Positions 19,829 to 28,829 of a stretch of 64,000 nucleotides of DNA are shown one piece after another. How positions within the stretch are numbered: position 1 is the first letter of the stretch; every line of letters starts with the position of its first letter. The position numbers and the translations under genes are program-made. The notes beneath the pieces were generated by a model that did not search any database, had not been told where the DNA came from, and worked only from the letters and a program-made list of their open reading frames with translations. Location of the stretch: positions 1 through 64,000 of the forward strand of contig JAJQHZ010000022.1 in NCBI GenBank assembly GCA_021199475.1, in the 5' to 3' direction. The DNA is from Lachnospiraceae bacterium. Its GTDB lineage: Bacteria; Bacillota; Clostridia; Lachnospirales; Lachnospiraceae.

Positions 19829-20692
19829 TCAACGGCCTGTCACTGGCTCGTCCGATACGCATTCCAGCGTAATCCGGCCAATCCGACCGCTTCGGAAATC
19901 GTCCAGGACAATCGCGGCCGCCTTCTCATAATCCGGCTCACCGCCCGTTTTCAGGCATCCTCTGACAAACGCAATATCACCCAGCAGAGCGGCCGCCTTC
20001 TGCTCCTCTGAGACCTGGTACCGCGCGGCCAGAAGCCCCGGATACTGTTTCTCTATATACTCCAGCAGCCAGATAGAAAGCTCCTCTGCCTGTATGATCT
20101 CGTCGCGAATCGACCCCAGAGCCGCAAGTCTGCGCCCGACCAGCGGATCGCCGATCTTCGGCCAGAGAATCCCGGGAGTATCCAGAAGCTCCACATTTTT
20201 GTTCAGCCGGATCCACTGCTTCCCGCGTGTCACACCGGGCTTATTTCCGGTCTTCGCACAGGCTTTTCCGGCAAACGAATTGATAAATGTGGATTTCCCG
20301 ACATTCGGGATCCCGGCAACCATCGCCCGAACCGGGCGGCTCAGAATGCCTCTTCTGCGGTCCCGCTCGATCTTTTCCCGGCATGCTGCCATGATCACGT
20401 TCTGAATCTGCTTCATGCCCGCGCCGGTTCTGGAATTCACAGCCACGGTTTGAAACTTCCGTTCGCGAAAGTATGCCTCCCACCCGCGATTCTGATTCTC
20501 ATCCGCCAGATCCGCCTTATTCAGCAAAATCACGCGAGCCTTGTTTTTCCCAAGCTCATCAATATCCGGATTGCGGCTGGACATCGGCGCTCTTGCATCC
20601 GTCAGCTCAATCACCAGGTCGACCAGCTTAATGTCTTCCTGCATCATGCGCTTCGCCTTCGTCATATGTCCCGGATACCATTGGTAATCCAT
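19829..20692 (-). CDS. rbgA: Ribosome biogenesis GTPase YlqF/RbgA
   Basis: WYPGHMTKAKRMMQEDIKLVDLVIELTDARAPMSSRNPDID; LLNKADLAD; GIPNVGKSTFIN; GVTRGKQWIRL. Confidence 0.95.
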   Translation of the reverse strand: MDYQWYPGHMTKAKRMMQEDIKLVDLVIELTDARAPMSSRNPDIDELGKNKARVILLNKADLADENQNRGWEAYFRERKFQTVAVNSRTGAGMKQIQNVIMAACREKIERDRRRGILSRPVRAMVAGIPNVGKSTFINSFAGKACAKTGNKPGVTRGKQWIRLNKNVELLDTPGILWPKIGDPLVGRRLAALGSIRDEIIQAEELSIWLLEYIEKQYPGLLAARYQVSEEQKAAALLGDIAFVRGCLKTGGEPDYEKAAAIVLDDFRSGRIGRITLECVSDEPVTGR

Positions 20693-20705
20693 TCATTACC
20701 TCCTG

Positions 20706-21251
20706 TTACTCCACAAATCCTCTATGCTCCGAAGGAGATATCACAAACCAGACCTTTCCCTCAATCGAATCGCCCGTCACGACCCCGACATCAGCAAACC
20801 GGCTGTCTTCACTGTTATTCCGATTATCCCCCAGCACAAAATACTCTCTGTCCCCCAGAGTCACACCCTCCTCGGCCATACCTCCGTTCGTCATCGCCGG
20901 GTAGCTTTGCTCCTCCAGGTAGACCTCCCCGTCAATGTAAATCATGCCATCCTTAATCTGAATGGTCTCGCCCGGAAGGCCGATCACCCGCTTAATGCTT
21001 GTATATGCGGTGCTGCTGCCGTTCGGCTTAAACGCGATCACATCGCCGCGCTGCGGAGTACCAAACTGGTAGGCAAGTGTGTTCAGAAGAACCGTATCCC
21101 CTCCTGAAAGGGTCGTATCCATTGACTGACCGATATTCGTCCTGGTCTGACCGAAATAATAGACCACCACATAGGCGAACAAAATGACAACCAGAAGCTC
21201 AAATATCCATAATAACGTTTTCCGAAATATGGAACTTATCTTTGTATGCAT
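20706..21251 (-). CDS. lepB: Signal peptidase I (paralog 3)
   Basis: IGQSMDTTLSGGD; SIKRVIGLPGETIQI; YFVLGDNRNNSEDSR; start trimmed to MHTKISSIFRK with GGAG RBS. Confidence 0.93.
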   Translation of the reverse strand: MHTKISSIFRKTLLWIFELLVVILFAYVVVYYFGQTRTNIGQSMDTTLSGGDTVLLNTLAYQFGTPQRGDVIAFKPNGSSTAYTSIKRVIGLPGETIQIKDGMIYIDGEVYLEEQSYPAMTNGGMAEEGVTLGDREYFVLGDNRNNSEDSRFADVGVVTGDSIEGKVWFVISPSEHRGFVE

Positions 21252-21281
21252 TCGGAAATCTCCGTCTTTCTGTCTTGCTAT

Positions 21282-21447
21282 CAGTTCCACACAGCAGGCC
21301 GCAGACCGCCTGCCTTGCAGGCTATATGCCGCTTCGCGTCATATGTCTGCGGCTGTATGGGCGTTCCGCCCATCGCAAAATAGAAATACTGACGATTGCG
21401 GATAAATCCGCATCGTCCGTCTTTCTATTTCGCTGCTGTGTGAACTG
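21282..21447. other. Multibranched inverted-repeat element (structured RNA or MITE-like) between rplS and lepB
   Basis: Outer CAGTTCCACACAGCAG / CTGCTGTGTGAACTG; inner GCCGCAGAC..GTCTGCGGC, GCCTGCcttGCAGGC, ATGGGCGttcCGCCCAT, GACGATtGCGGATaaATCCGCATCGTC within AAATAGAAA..TTTCTATTT. Confidence 0.75.
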
Positions 21448-21495
21448 GTGTTGCAAAAAAGGGAGAATACATAATGTAATCTCCCTGATTCGTCC

Positions 21496-21843
21496 TTATT
21501 TCACCAGTTCTTTGACTTTGGCTCTCTTTCCTACGCGTCCTCTCAGGTAATTCAGCTTCGCGCGTCTCACTTTACCACGGCGAACCACTTCCACCTTCTC
21601 AACAGCCGGTGAATGTAGCGGCCAGGTCTTCTCGACTCCTACGCCATTTGAATTCTTGCGAACCGTAAAGGTAGCTCTGACGCTGCCGCCCTGCTTCTTC
21701 ATCACGATTCCCTCGAACACCTGAATTCTCTCGCGGTTGCCCTCTTTGATTTTCCCGTATACACGAACGGTATCGCCTACGGAAAACTGCGGAACCTCAG
21801 CCTTCAGCTGGGCATCCTCAATGTTTTTGATAATGTCGTTCAT
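21496..21843 (-). CDS. rplS: 50S ribosomal protein L19
   Basis: [60 protein letters not shown]. Confidence 0.97.
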   Translation of the reverse strand: MNDIIKNIEDAQLKAEVPQFSVGDTVRVYGKIKEGNRERIQVFEGIVMKKQGGSVRATFTVRKNSNGVGVEKTWPLHSPAVEKVEVVRRGKVRRAKLNYLRGRVGKRAKVKELVK

Positions 21844-22142
21844 TGTGTGCCTCCTTCATCTATTGGACGTTCGTAATACGCGCGCCTTTCTGTTATCTGA
21901 ACCACGTCCGGCTAGTCAGAAGCTACACAGCTGTAACCCATCCATCCCTTTACGTACTCATAATACTCATCCGGTCTCTTTGAAACCGGAAAACAGCGCC
22001 CATCGTAACAGAGGACCGTCTCTTTCTCACAACGCAAATGAGTGTAGCATGATTCCCCCCAAAATGCAAGAGGTTTTTTGTTTTAAACGCTTAAGTTCCC
22101 GATGCCTGTGTCTTTTAGAACTGCATCCTGTGTGACGCGGTC

Positions 22143-23075
22143 TTACAACAGAGCTTCCACGAGCGTTCGCTGGGCATCTGTCAGCTCATATTCCGTATCT
22201 CCTTCAAGCACCTTACGCAGAAATTTCCGGTCCGCCTTATCCAGAATGACATCGTCCAGAAGATCCGGACGGCTCTTCAGTGTCCGCATCAGCGACTGAT
22301 CGCGCCGCCAGCGGTCCACATTCCCATGATGACCGGACAAAAGGACCGGGGGCACCGGCTGTCCTCTCCAGATCTCCGGACGGCTGTACTGCGGATACTC
22401 CAGAAGATGATCGGAAAAACTCTCTGACTGTCCGGATTCCGCGTTGCTGAGCACCCCTGGTACCATACGGGAAATCGCGTCCATCATCACCATCGCAGGC
22501 AGCTCCCCGCCGGTCAGCACATAGTCCCCGATAGACACCTGATCTGTGACGATGGTATCAAGCACGCGCTCATCCACGCCCTCGTAATGGCCGCAGAGAA
22601 AAATCAGGTTCTCCTCCTGTGCGAATTCCTGTGCCATTTCCTGATGAAAAACACGGCCCTGCGGTGTCAGGTAAATAACGCGGACTTTTTGGGAGATGCT
22701 GCCTGAATCATCCGTCTGAATACCATTTGCGGCTTCCGTATCACCGGGCGTCTGCAAAGGAAACTGGTCCATCGACTGCTCTGTCATCGGTCTCTCACTG
22801 GCTTCAGGTTCCGTTTCCATTCGTGGCTTTTGCCTCTGTGAAATTCGCTCCGCCAGTGCCTCGTATGCCCGGCAGACCGGTTCTGCCTGCATCACCATTC
22901 CGGCGCCGCCACCATAAGGATAGTCATCGATCCGTCCATTCCCGGTGACGGAATAGTCACGGATATTGACCGTTTCCAGGGAAATCAGTCCTTTCGCGAT
23001 CGCGCGTCCGGTGATACTCGTATTCATCCCCTGCTCAATCATTTCCGGGAACAGCGTCATTACATAAAAATTCAT
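22143..23075 (-). CDS. trmD: tRNA (guanine-N1)-methyltransferase with internal hydrophilic insertion
   Basis: MNFYVMTLFPEMIEQGMNTSITGRAI, DDYPYGGGAGMVMQAEP, VIYLTPQGRVF, LIFLCGHYEGVDERVL, SIGDYVLTGGELPAMVMMDAISRMVPGVL. Confidence 0.96.
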   Translation of the reverse strand: MNFYVMTLFPEMIEQGMNTSITGRAIAKGLISLETVNIRDYSVTGNGRIDDYPYGGGAGMVMQAEPVCRAYEALAERISQRQKPRMETEPEASERPMTEQSMDQFPLQTPGDTEAANGIQTDDSGSISQKVRVIYLTPQGRVFHQEMAQEFAQEENLIFLCGHYEGVDERVLDTIVTDQVSIGDYVLTGGELPAMVMMDAISRMVPGVLSNAESGQSESFSDHLLEYPQYSRPEIWRGQPVPPVLLSGHHGNVDRWRRDQSLMRTLKSRPDLLDDVILDKADRKFLRKVLEGDTEYELTDAQRTLVEALL

Positions 23076-23740
23076 TCCAGCAGCCCCTCCAGTAAATGCA
23101 CGTGCATGGTGCCTTTCTCTATATCAACGTCCAGAATGCACTGTTTGATTGCGGGAATCAGTACCTTGCGCCCATCACTCAGGGACACTTCATATACATC
23201 ATTCGCGCCGGTCTGGAGTACATCCGTGAGAATACCGAGGAAGACCCGCTCTTCGCCGACCGTTCTCCCATCTTCCGTTCGGTCTTCTTTTGGATCTGGA
23301 TTGTTTCCATTATCTTCCGGTTTTCTATCCGCTGATGATTCCCACGGCTCGTCCGTGTATACATTCAAATCAATCAGATCTGCGATAAAATACTCGCCCT
23401 CTTCCAGCTTTACCGCATTCGCGCGGGTTACATACAGCGGGCAGCCCTTCATCCCCTCGACATCCTCAATCCGATCGAGACCGCGAAACTTTACAATCAC
23501 AAGATTCTTAAAAAACCGTACCCGTTCCACCTCAAGCTCCCGCATGGAAGCCGCGTCACCGTCAGCTGACGAATCCTTTTGGTTGTCTCTATTTTTAACG
23601 GAGCCGGTGTTTCCGGCCCCCAGCAGCACCGATTTCAGCTTCTTAAATCTTGCCGGGTCATCCGTGGTCGGAAAGACCTTGACCTCACCGCCAAGTCCGT
23701 GTGTAGACGTCACAGCACCTACCTGCAATAGTTCCTGCAT
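23072..23740 (-). CDS. rimM: Ribosome maturation factor RimM with two hydrophilic insertions
   Basis: LLQVGAVTSTHGLGGEVKVFPTTDDPARF, GCPLYVTRANAVKLEEGEYFIADLI, DVLQTGANDVYEV, LIPAIKQCILDVDIEKGTMHVHLLEGLL. Confidence 0.93.
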   Translation of the reverse strand: MQELLQVGAVTSTHGLGGEVKVFPTTDDPARFKKLKSVLLGAGNTGSVKNRDNQKDSSADGDAASMRELEVERVRFFKNLVIVKFRGLDRIEDVEGMKGCPLYVTRANAVKLEEGEYFIADLIDLNVYTDEPWESSADRKPEDNGNNPDPKEDRTEDGRTVGEERVFLGILTDVLQTGANDVYEVSLSDGRKVLIPAIKQCILDVDIEKGTMHVHLLEGLLE

Positions 23741-23834
23741 ATTAATTTTCTCCTGATGATAGAAAACAAGGAGCTGTTTGCAATCCCAACAGCTCCTCTT
23801 CCTTCCAATGTTGTGAAAAATCCATATTGCGCTT

Positions 23835-24065
23835 TTACTGCAAAATGTCGACAACGACCTTTTTGTCTTCCTTGGTCGCGGCGGCTTTTACAACCGAGCG
23901 GATGGCCTTCGCAATCCTGCCCTGCTTTCCAATCACCTTTCCCATATCGGAAGCGGCAACCTTCAGCTCCAGCACAAGTGTTTTCCCTCTTTCCTTTTCC
24001 GTAACCTCTACCTCGTCCGGATGCTCAACCAGAGATTTCGCAATGATTTCCAATAATTCTTTCAT
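23835..24065 (-). CDS. khpA: KH-domain RNA-binding protein (YlqC/KhpA)
   Basis: ELLEIIAKSLVEHPDEVEV...DMGKVIGKQGRIAKAIRSVVKAAA. Confidence 0.93.
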   Translation of the reverse strand: MKELLEIIAKSLVEHPDEVEVTEKERGKTLVLELKVAASDMGKVIGKQGRIAKAIRSVVKAAATKEDKKVVVDILQ

Positions 24066-24084
24066 ATCTGCTCACCTCTTAGTC

Positions 24085-24330
24085 CTATTTCTCAATGCCG
24101 GCCAGCTTGAAAAGCTTTCCAACCGTCTCAGTCGGCTGCGCACCGCTCTCAAGCCACTTCTTCGCCAGCTCCTCGTCAATCTTGAACTCGCTCGGGTTCG
24201 CGTTCGGATTGTAAGTGCCGATTTCCTCGATGCATCTGCCATCTCTCGGAGATCTTGCATCTGCCACGACGATTCTATAGAAAGGATTCTTCTTCTTACC
24301 CATTCTTCTTAATCTGATTTTTACTGCCAT
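24085..24330 (-). CDS. rpsP: 30S ribosomal protein S16
   Basis: [42 protein letters not shown]. Confidence 0.97.
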   Translation of the reverse strand: MAVKIRLRRMGKKKNPFYRIVVADARSPRDGRCIEEIGTYNPNANPSEFKIDEELAKKWLESGAQPTETVGKLFKLAGIEK

Positions 24331-24440
24331 CTCATTCCCCTCCTGTGTCAAAATAATATATGATCGGACCAGGGGATTCCCTTTGTCCGGGCGCGCACCG
24401 CAGGCCGCATCAGCTGCTCACCTTTTGCCGTGCTGCTCCT

Positions 24441-25790
24441 CTAAAAAGGTAATTTAAATTTACCTCTTTTAGCACCTTTGCCTCCGAGCATTCCGGAGTA
24501 CTGCTTCATCATCTTGCGGCTCTGATCAAACTGCTTCACCAGACGGTTTACCTCGCTGATATCGACGCCCGCGCCCGCCGCAATCCTGCGCTTGCGCGAC
24601 ATATTCAGAATGTCCGGATTCGAGCGCTCCTTCGGCGTCATGGAAAGAATAATCGCCTCGGTCTGCGCCATCTTCTTCTCATCGACCGCATCCTCAAGCT
24701 GCTTCATCTGCGCTCCGCCGATGCCCGGCATCATTCCCAGCACGCTGGAAATGCCGCCCATATTCTTCATCTGGTTCATGCTCTCAAGGTAATCGTCAAA
24801 CCCAAACTGTGCCTTTCGCAGGCGCTGTTCCATGGATCTGGCTTTTTCCTCGTCGATGTTCTCCTGCGCCTTCTCAATCAGTGAAAGCACATCGCCCATA
24901 CCAAGAATCCGGGATGCCATACGATCCGGGTAAAACTGCTCCAGATCAGAGAGCTTCTCTCCCATACCCGCATAGAGAATTGGCTTCCCGCAGGTTGCTT
25001 TGATGGAAAGTGCCGCGCCGCCTCTTGTATCGCCATCCAGCTTTGTGACAATCACACCGTCAATACCGATTTTCTCCTCGAACATCGAGGCAACATTCAC
25101 AGCATCCTGACCGGTCATCGCATCCACGACCAGGATGGTCTGATCAACCGAAATCGTATTCTTGATCTGTTGCAGCTCGCGCATCATATCCTCATCGATG
25201 TGAAGCCGGCCCGCCGTGTCCAGAAAGACAAGGTTCAGATTGTGCTCCTTCGCGTAGCGGACAGATTCCTCCGCGATATGCACCGGATTCTCCTTGTCAC
25301 CAAGTGAAAACACCTCAACGCCTTGCTTCTCGCCATTGATCTGAAGCTGTTTAATCGCAGCCGGACGATACACATCGCATGCCACCAGCAGAGGTCTGCG
25401 GCCTTTGGACTTGAACTTGCCTGCCAGCTTCGCGGCTGTCGTTGTTTTACCGGCGCCCTGAAGACCGGCCATCATGATGACCGTTACCTCATTCGCAGGA
25501 CGCAGCGCAATCTCCGTGGTTTCTGAACCCATCAGAGCGGTCAGCTCGTCATTGACGATCTTGATCACCATCTGCCCCGGATTCAGACCATTCATAACAT
25601 CCTGCCCGATGGCCTTCGCCTCGACAGACTTAATAAATTGTTTAACCACCTTAAAGCTGACGTCCGCCTCCAGCAGAGCCATCTTGACCTCTTTGAGCGC
25701 GGTCTTGACATCCGCCTCCGTCAGCCGACCCTTGCCGCGCAGGTTCTTAAACACATTCTGCAGCTTCTCTGATAAGCTCTCAAAAGCCAT
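24441..25790 (-). CDS. ffh: Signal recognition particle protein Ffh
   Basis: GLQGAGKTTTAAKLAGKFK, LVACDVYRPAAIKQL, DTAGRLHIDEDMM, TKLDGDTRGGAALS; Met-rich M domain. Confidence 0.97.
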   Translation of the reverse strand: MAFESLSEKLQNVFKNLRGKGRLTEADVKTALKEVKMALLEADVSFKVVKQFIKSVEAKAIGQDVMNGLNPGQMVIKIVNDELTALMGSETTEIALRPANEVTVIMMAGLQGAGKTTTAAKLAGKFKSKGRRPLLVACDVYRPAAIKQLQINGEKQGVEVFSLGDKENPVHIAEESVRYAKEHNLNLVFLDTAGRLHIDEDMMRELQQIKNTISVDQTILVVDAMTGQDAVNVASMFEEKIGIDGVIVTKLDGDTRGGAALSIKATCGKPILYAGMGEKLSDLEQFYPDRMASRILGMGDVLSLIEKAQENIDEEKARSMEQRLRKAQFGFDDYLESMNQMKNMGGISSVLGMMPGIGGAQMKQLEDAVDEKKMAQTEAIILSMTPKERSNPDILNMSRKRRIAAGAGVDISEVNRLVKQFDQSRKMMKQYSGMLGGKGAKRGKFKLPF

Positions 25791-25983
25791 TCAAAAACTC
25801 CTCTAATCCCAAAAAACGTCCAGACAAAAGCAGTTCCAAGATAAAAACCGACGAATCCAGCGCAGCAAACCTGCCGCATAACTGGTTCGGCAGACACTCA
25901 CCAGTCCAATCCTACAGTTCTTCCAGAATTTGCCCGGAAAGCTCTGCAACCTGTTCGGCAAATACTTCCCTGTCTATCTCTTC

Positions 25984-26265
25984 TCAGTGATGGGATAACT
26001 CCTGGATCTGCTCCACCTTCGCGCGAATATTCAGAAAACGCTCCACCAGATGCAGCTTCGACTCATACTGCTCCAGACTCTTCTCACAACGCTTCACCAG
26101 ATCATGCACACCCTGCCGGCTGACACCAAATTCCTCAGCCGCCTCCGAATACGAAAGGTCATTCTGAACAACCGCCTCGTATACTTCACGCTGATGCGCA
26201 GTGAGCAGCTCTCCATAAAAGTCATAAAGGAACGCGCGTCGCAATACCTCGTCCATATCCATCAC
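25984..26265 (-). CDS. YlxM/p13-like sigma-70 region 4-type DNA-binding protein
   Basis: [49 protein letters not shown]. Confidence 0.9.
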   Translation of the reverse strand: MMDMDEVLRRAFLYDFYGELLTAHQREVYEAVVQNDLSYSEAAEEFGVSRQGVHDLVKRCEKSLEQYESKLHLVERFLNIRAKVEQIQELSHH

Positions 26266-26398
26266 CGTTTTCTATCATACACAGAAACCGCCGGGCTGTC
26301 AAGTATTTTTTCTTTACAGTCAGAAATTTATTTATACGGTTAATTTTTTCAGACAATTTTTTTCAGATAAGGATTTATTTTTCCTTACAGATTGAAAA

Positions 26399-27214
26399 TC
26401 ATTTTATCCTCAGCGTTTTCAGATACGCCTTTTGCTCCGGTGTGATCCGGTAGCTCTCCACCGCTTTCTGGATTGTTTTATTGTGTATCCACGGATCCAG
26501 CCGGTTCTCTTCTATAAAAGGAAGAATCCGGTCATACTGCTTCGCCAGTGCGGTGGCAAAATACCAGGCAATCATCATACGGATATAGTAAGGACAGCCA
26601 TCCGCCACAGGCTCTTCGACATACACTTGATCTGTTGTTTCCGTTGGTACAGACGTTAACGGCACGGGCGATTGCTTCTTGTCGGAAGGCGCAGGCAAGG
26701 TCCTGCAGCAAAAATACGCTCTGTCAGCCGGAATAGAGGCTACTTTTTCCGCGTAAGTCATATCAAATGCATCATCCAGGAAATACCGCATCAGCATTCC
26801 AATCCCAAATCGCACGGTATAAATATGAGAAGAGGCAAGCCAGCGTTCGATATAGGGAAGCAGCATTTTTGAATTGTTTTTAAAAACCCCGGGAGAAAGC
26901 TGATCGCAGGTCGCCCAGTTGTCGATATAAGGCAGAAATCGCTCCAGCTGTTCCATACATACCGAAAAATCCTTCTCGCCGGAAATCAGAAATGCATGCA
27001 GCTGGTTTTCCTCAAAATAAGAATGTGGAAGCTCACTCATAAAAGCGGAGATGTCATCAAATGTTCCCGCAAGCATTTCCTTTGCGAGCCTGCGAAGCTC
27101 CGGCGTCCGCACTCCGATGAACCGTTCCCGGGAAAGAGTCGGTGTCAGACCGCTCTGAAAATCCGCGTATTTTGTGTCCTGCAGTTCTAACAGCCGCTCC
27201 AGTATCGCCTTCAT
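26399..27214 (-). CDS. DNA alkylation repair (AlkD-like HEAT repeat) protein
   Basis: GVRTPELRRLAKEML, FEENQLHAFLISGEKDFSVCMEQLERFLPYIDNWATCDQLSP. Confidence 0.85.
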   Translation of the reverse strand: MKAILERLLELQDTKYADFQSGLTPTLSRERFIGVRTPELRRLAKEMLAGTFDDISAFMSELPHSYFEENQLHAFLISGEKDFSVCMEQLERFLPYIDNWATCDQLSPGVFKNNSKMLLPYIERWLASSHIYTVRFGIGMLMRYFLDDAFDMTYAEKVASIPADRAYFCCRTLPAPSDKKQSPVPLTSVPTETTDQVYVEEPVADGCPYYIRMMIAWYFATALAKQYDRILPFIEENRLDPWIHNKTIQKAVESYRITPEQKAYLKTLRIK

Positions 27215-27354
27215 ACTTCACTCCCTGTCCTCTGTCTGTATTCCTCTCTCTTTCCTTCCATCTGAAGTGGAACAAAAGAGTATTTTCTCTCATCATACAT
27301 ACAAGTCAAAGACCCCGATGCATGCATACGAGGCATCAAATGATTGTAAACAGT

Positions 27355-27392
27355 AAGAAACCGCAATTCCCTGCTTTCACAGGAAATTGCGG
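27355..27392 (-). terminator. Terminator downstream of tuf
   Basis: CCGCAATTtCCTG...CAGGgAATTGCGGTTTCTT on minus strand. Confidence 0.7.
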
Positions 27393-27431
27393 TACCTTTA
27401 TTAAGCTAACTATTCAAATCTGCCTGCTTGA

Positions 27432-28625
27432 TTACTCGATAATCGTAGCAACACGACCTGATCCTACTGTACGGCCACCCTCACGGATAGCGAATGTAAG
27501 ACCCTGCTCCATAGCGATCGGATGGATCAGCTCGATGGTCATCTCTACATTGTCACCAGGCATGCACATCTCAGTGCCTTCCGGAAGGTTGATAACGCCG
27601 GTAACGTCAGTTGTTCTGAAATAGAATTGCGGACGATAGTTGTTGAAGAACGGCGTATGACGGCCACCCTCGTCCTTGGTCAGAACGTATACCTGAGCGG
27701 TAAATTTGGTGTGGCACTTGATGGTGCCCGGCTTTACCAGAACCTGACCACGCTCGATGTCTGTTCTTCTGATACCACGAAGAAGAGCACCGATGTTATC
27801 GCCTGCCTGTGCATAGTCAAGCAACTTACGGAACATCTCGATACCAGTAACGGTCGTCTTCTGGATCTCTTCCTTGATACCAACGATCTCAACTTCCTCG
27901 TTCAGCTTCAGAGTACCACGCTCTACACGACCGGTAGCAACGGTACCACGGCCTGTGATGGTGAATACGTCCTCAACCGGCATCAGGAACGGCTGATCAG
28001 TCGCACGCTGCGGATCCGGAACCCAGCTGTCAACAGCATCCATGAGCTCCATAACCTTGTCGCCCCACTCTCCGTCCGGATCTTCCAGAGCCTTCAGAGC
28101 GGAACCCTGAATAATCGGTGTGTCATCGCCCGGGAACTCATACTCGTTCAGCAGCTCACGGATCTCCATGTCTACCAGCTCAAGCAGTTCCTCGTCGTCT
28201 ACCATATCGCACTTGTTCATGAACACTACGATATACGGAACGCCTACCTGACGGGACAGAAGGATGTGCTCCTTTGTCTGCGCCATAACACCATCCGTAG
28301 CAGCTACTACAAGGATCGCGCCATCCATCTGAGCAGCACCGGTGATCATGTTCTTTACATAGTCTGCGTGACCTGGGCAGTCAACGTGAGCATAGTGTCT
28401 TTTCTCTGTCTCATACTCAACATGAGCAGTAGAAATCGTGATACCACGCTCTCTCTCTTCCGGAGCCTTGTCGATGTTATCAAAGCTTGTCTCTACGTTT
28501 CCTGCTACTCTGTGGGAAAGAACCTTCGTGATTGCCGCAGTCAGAGTGGTCTTGCCATGGTCTACGTGACCGATGGTACCGATATTACAATGCGGTTTCG
28601 TTCTTTCAAATTTAGCCTTTGCCAT
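27432..28625 (-). CDS. tuf: Elongation factor Tu
   Basis: [36 protein letters not shown] ... full EF-Tu. Confidence 0.98.
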   Translation of the reverse strand: MAKAKFERTKPHCNIGTIGHVDHGKTTLTAAITKVLSHRVAGNVETSFDNIDKAPEERERGITISTAHVEYETEKRHYAHVDCPGHADYVKNMITGAAQMDGAILVVAATDGVMAQTKEHILLSRQVGVPYIVVFMNKCDMVDDEELLELVDMEIRELLNEYEFPGDDTPIIQGSALKALEDPDGEWGDKVMELMDAVDSWVPDPQRATDQPFLMPVEDVFTITGRGTVATGRVERGTLKLNEEVEIVGIKEEIQKTTVTGIEMFRKLLDYAQAGDNIGALLRGIRRTDIERGQVLVKPGTIKCHTKFTAQVYVLTKDEGGRHTPFFNNYRPQFYFRTTDVTGVINLPEGTEMCMPGDNVEMTIELIHPIAMEQGLTFAIREGGRTVGSGRVATIIE

Positions 28626-28829
28626 TGTGATTTTCCTCCTTCAATTCAATGAATCCTTTTGAATACAGGCTGTCATGATTATATTTCAAAACGAGCCAGT
28701 TTTCAAGCACTTTTTTGCCCAATATCGGACAAAATGAATTTTATAGCTTCTGTTTCACCTGTCCGCGCCAAAACCTTTGTCTTTCTGACCAGAAGCACGG
28801 ACAGGAAATACCTCTTCAAATACGACTAC

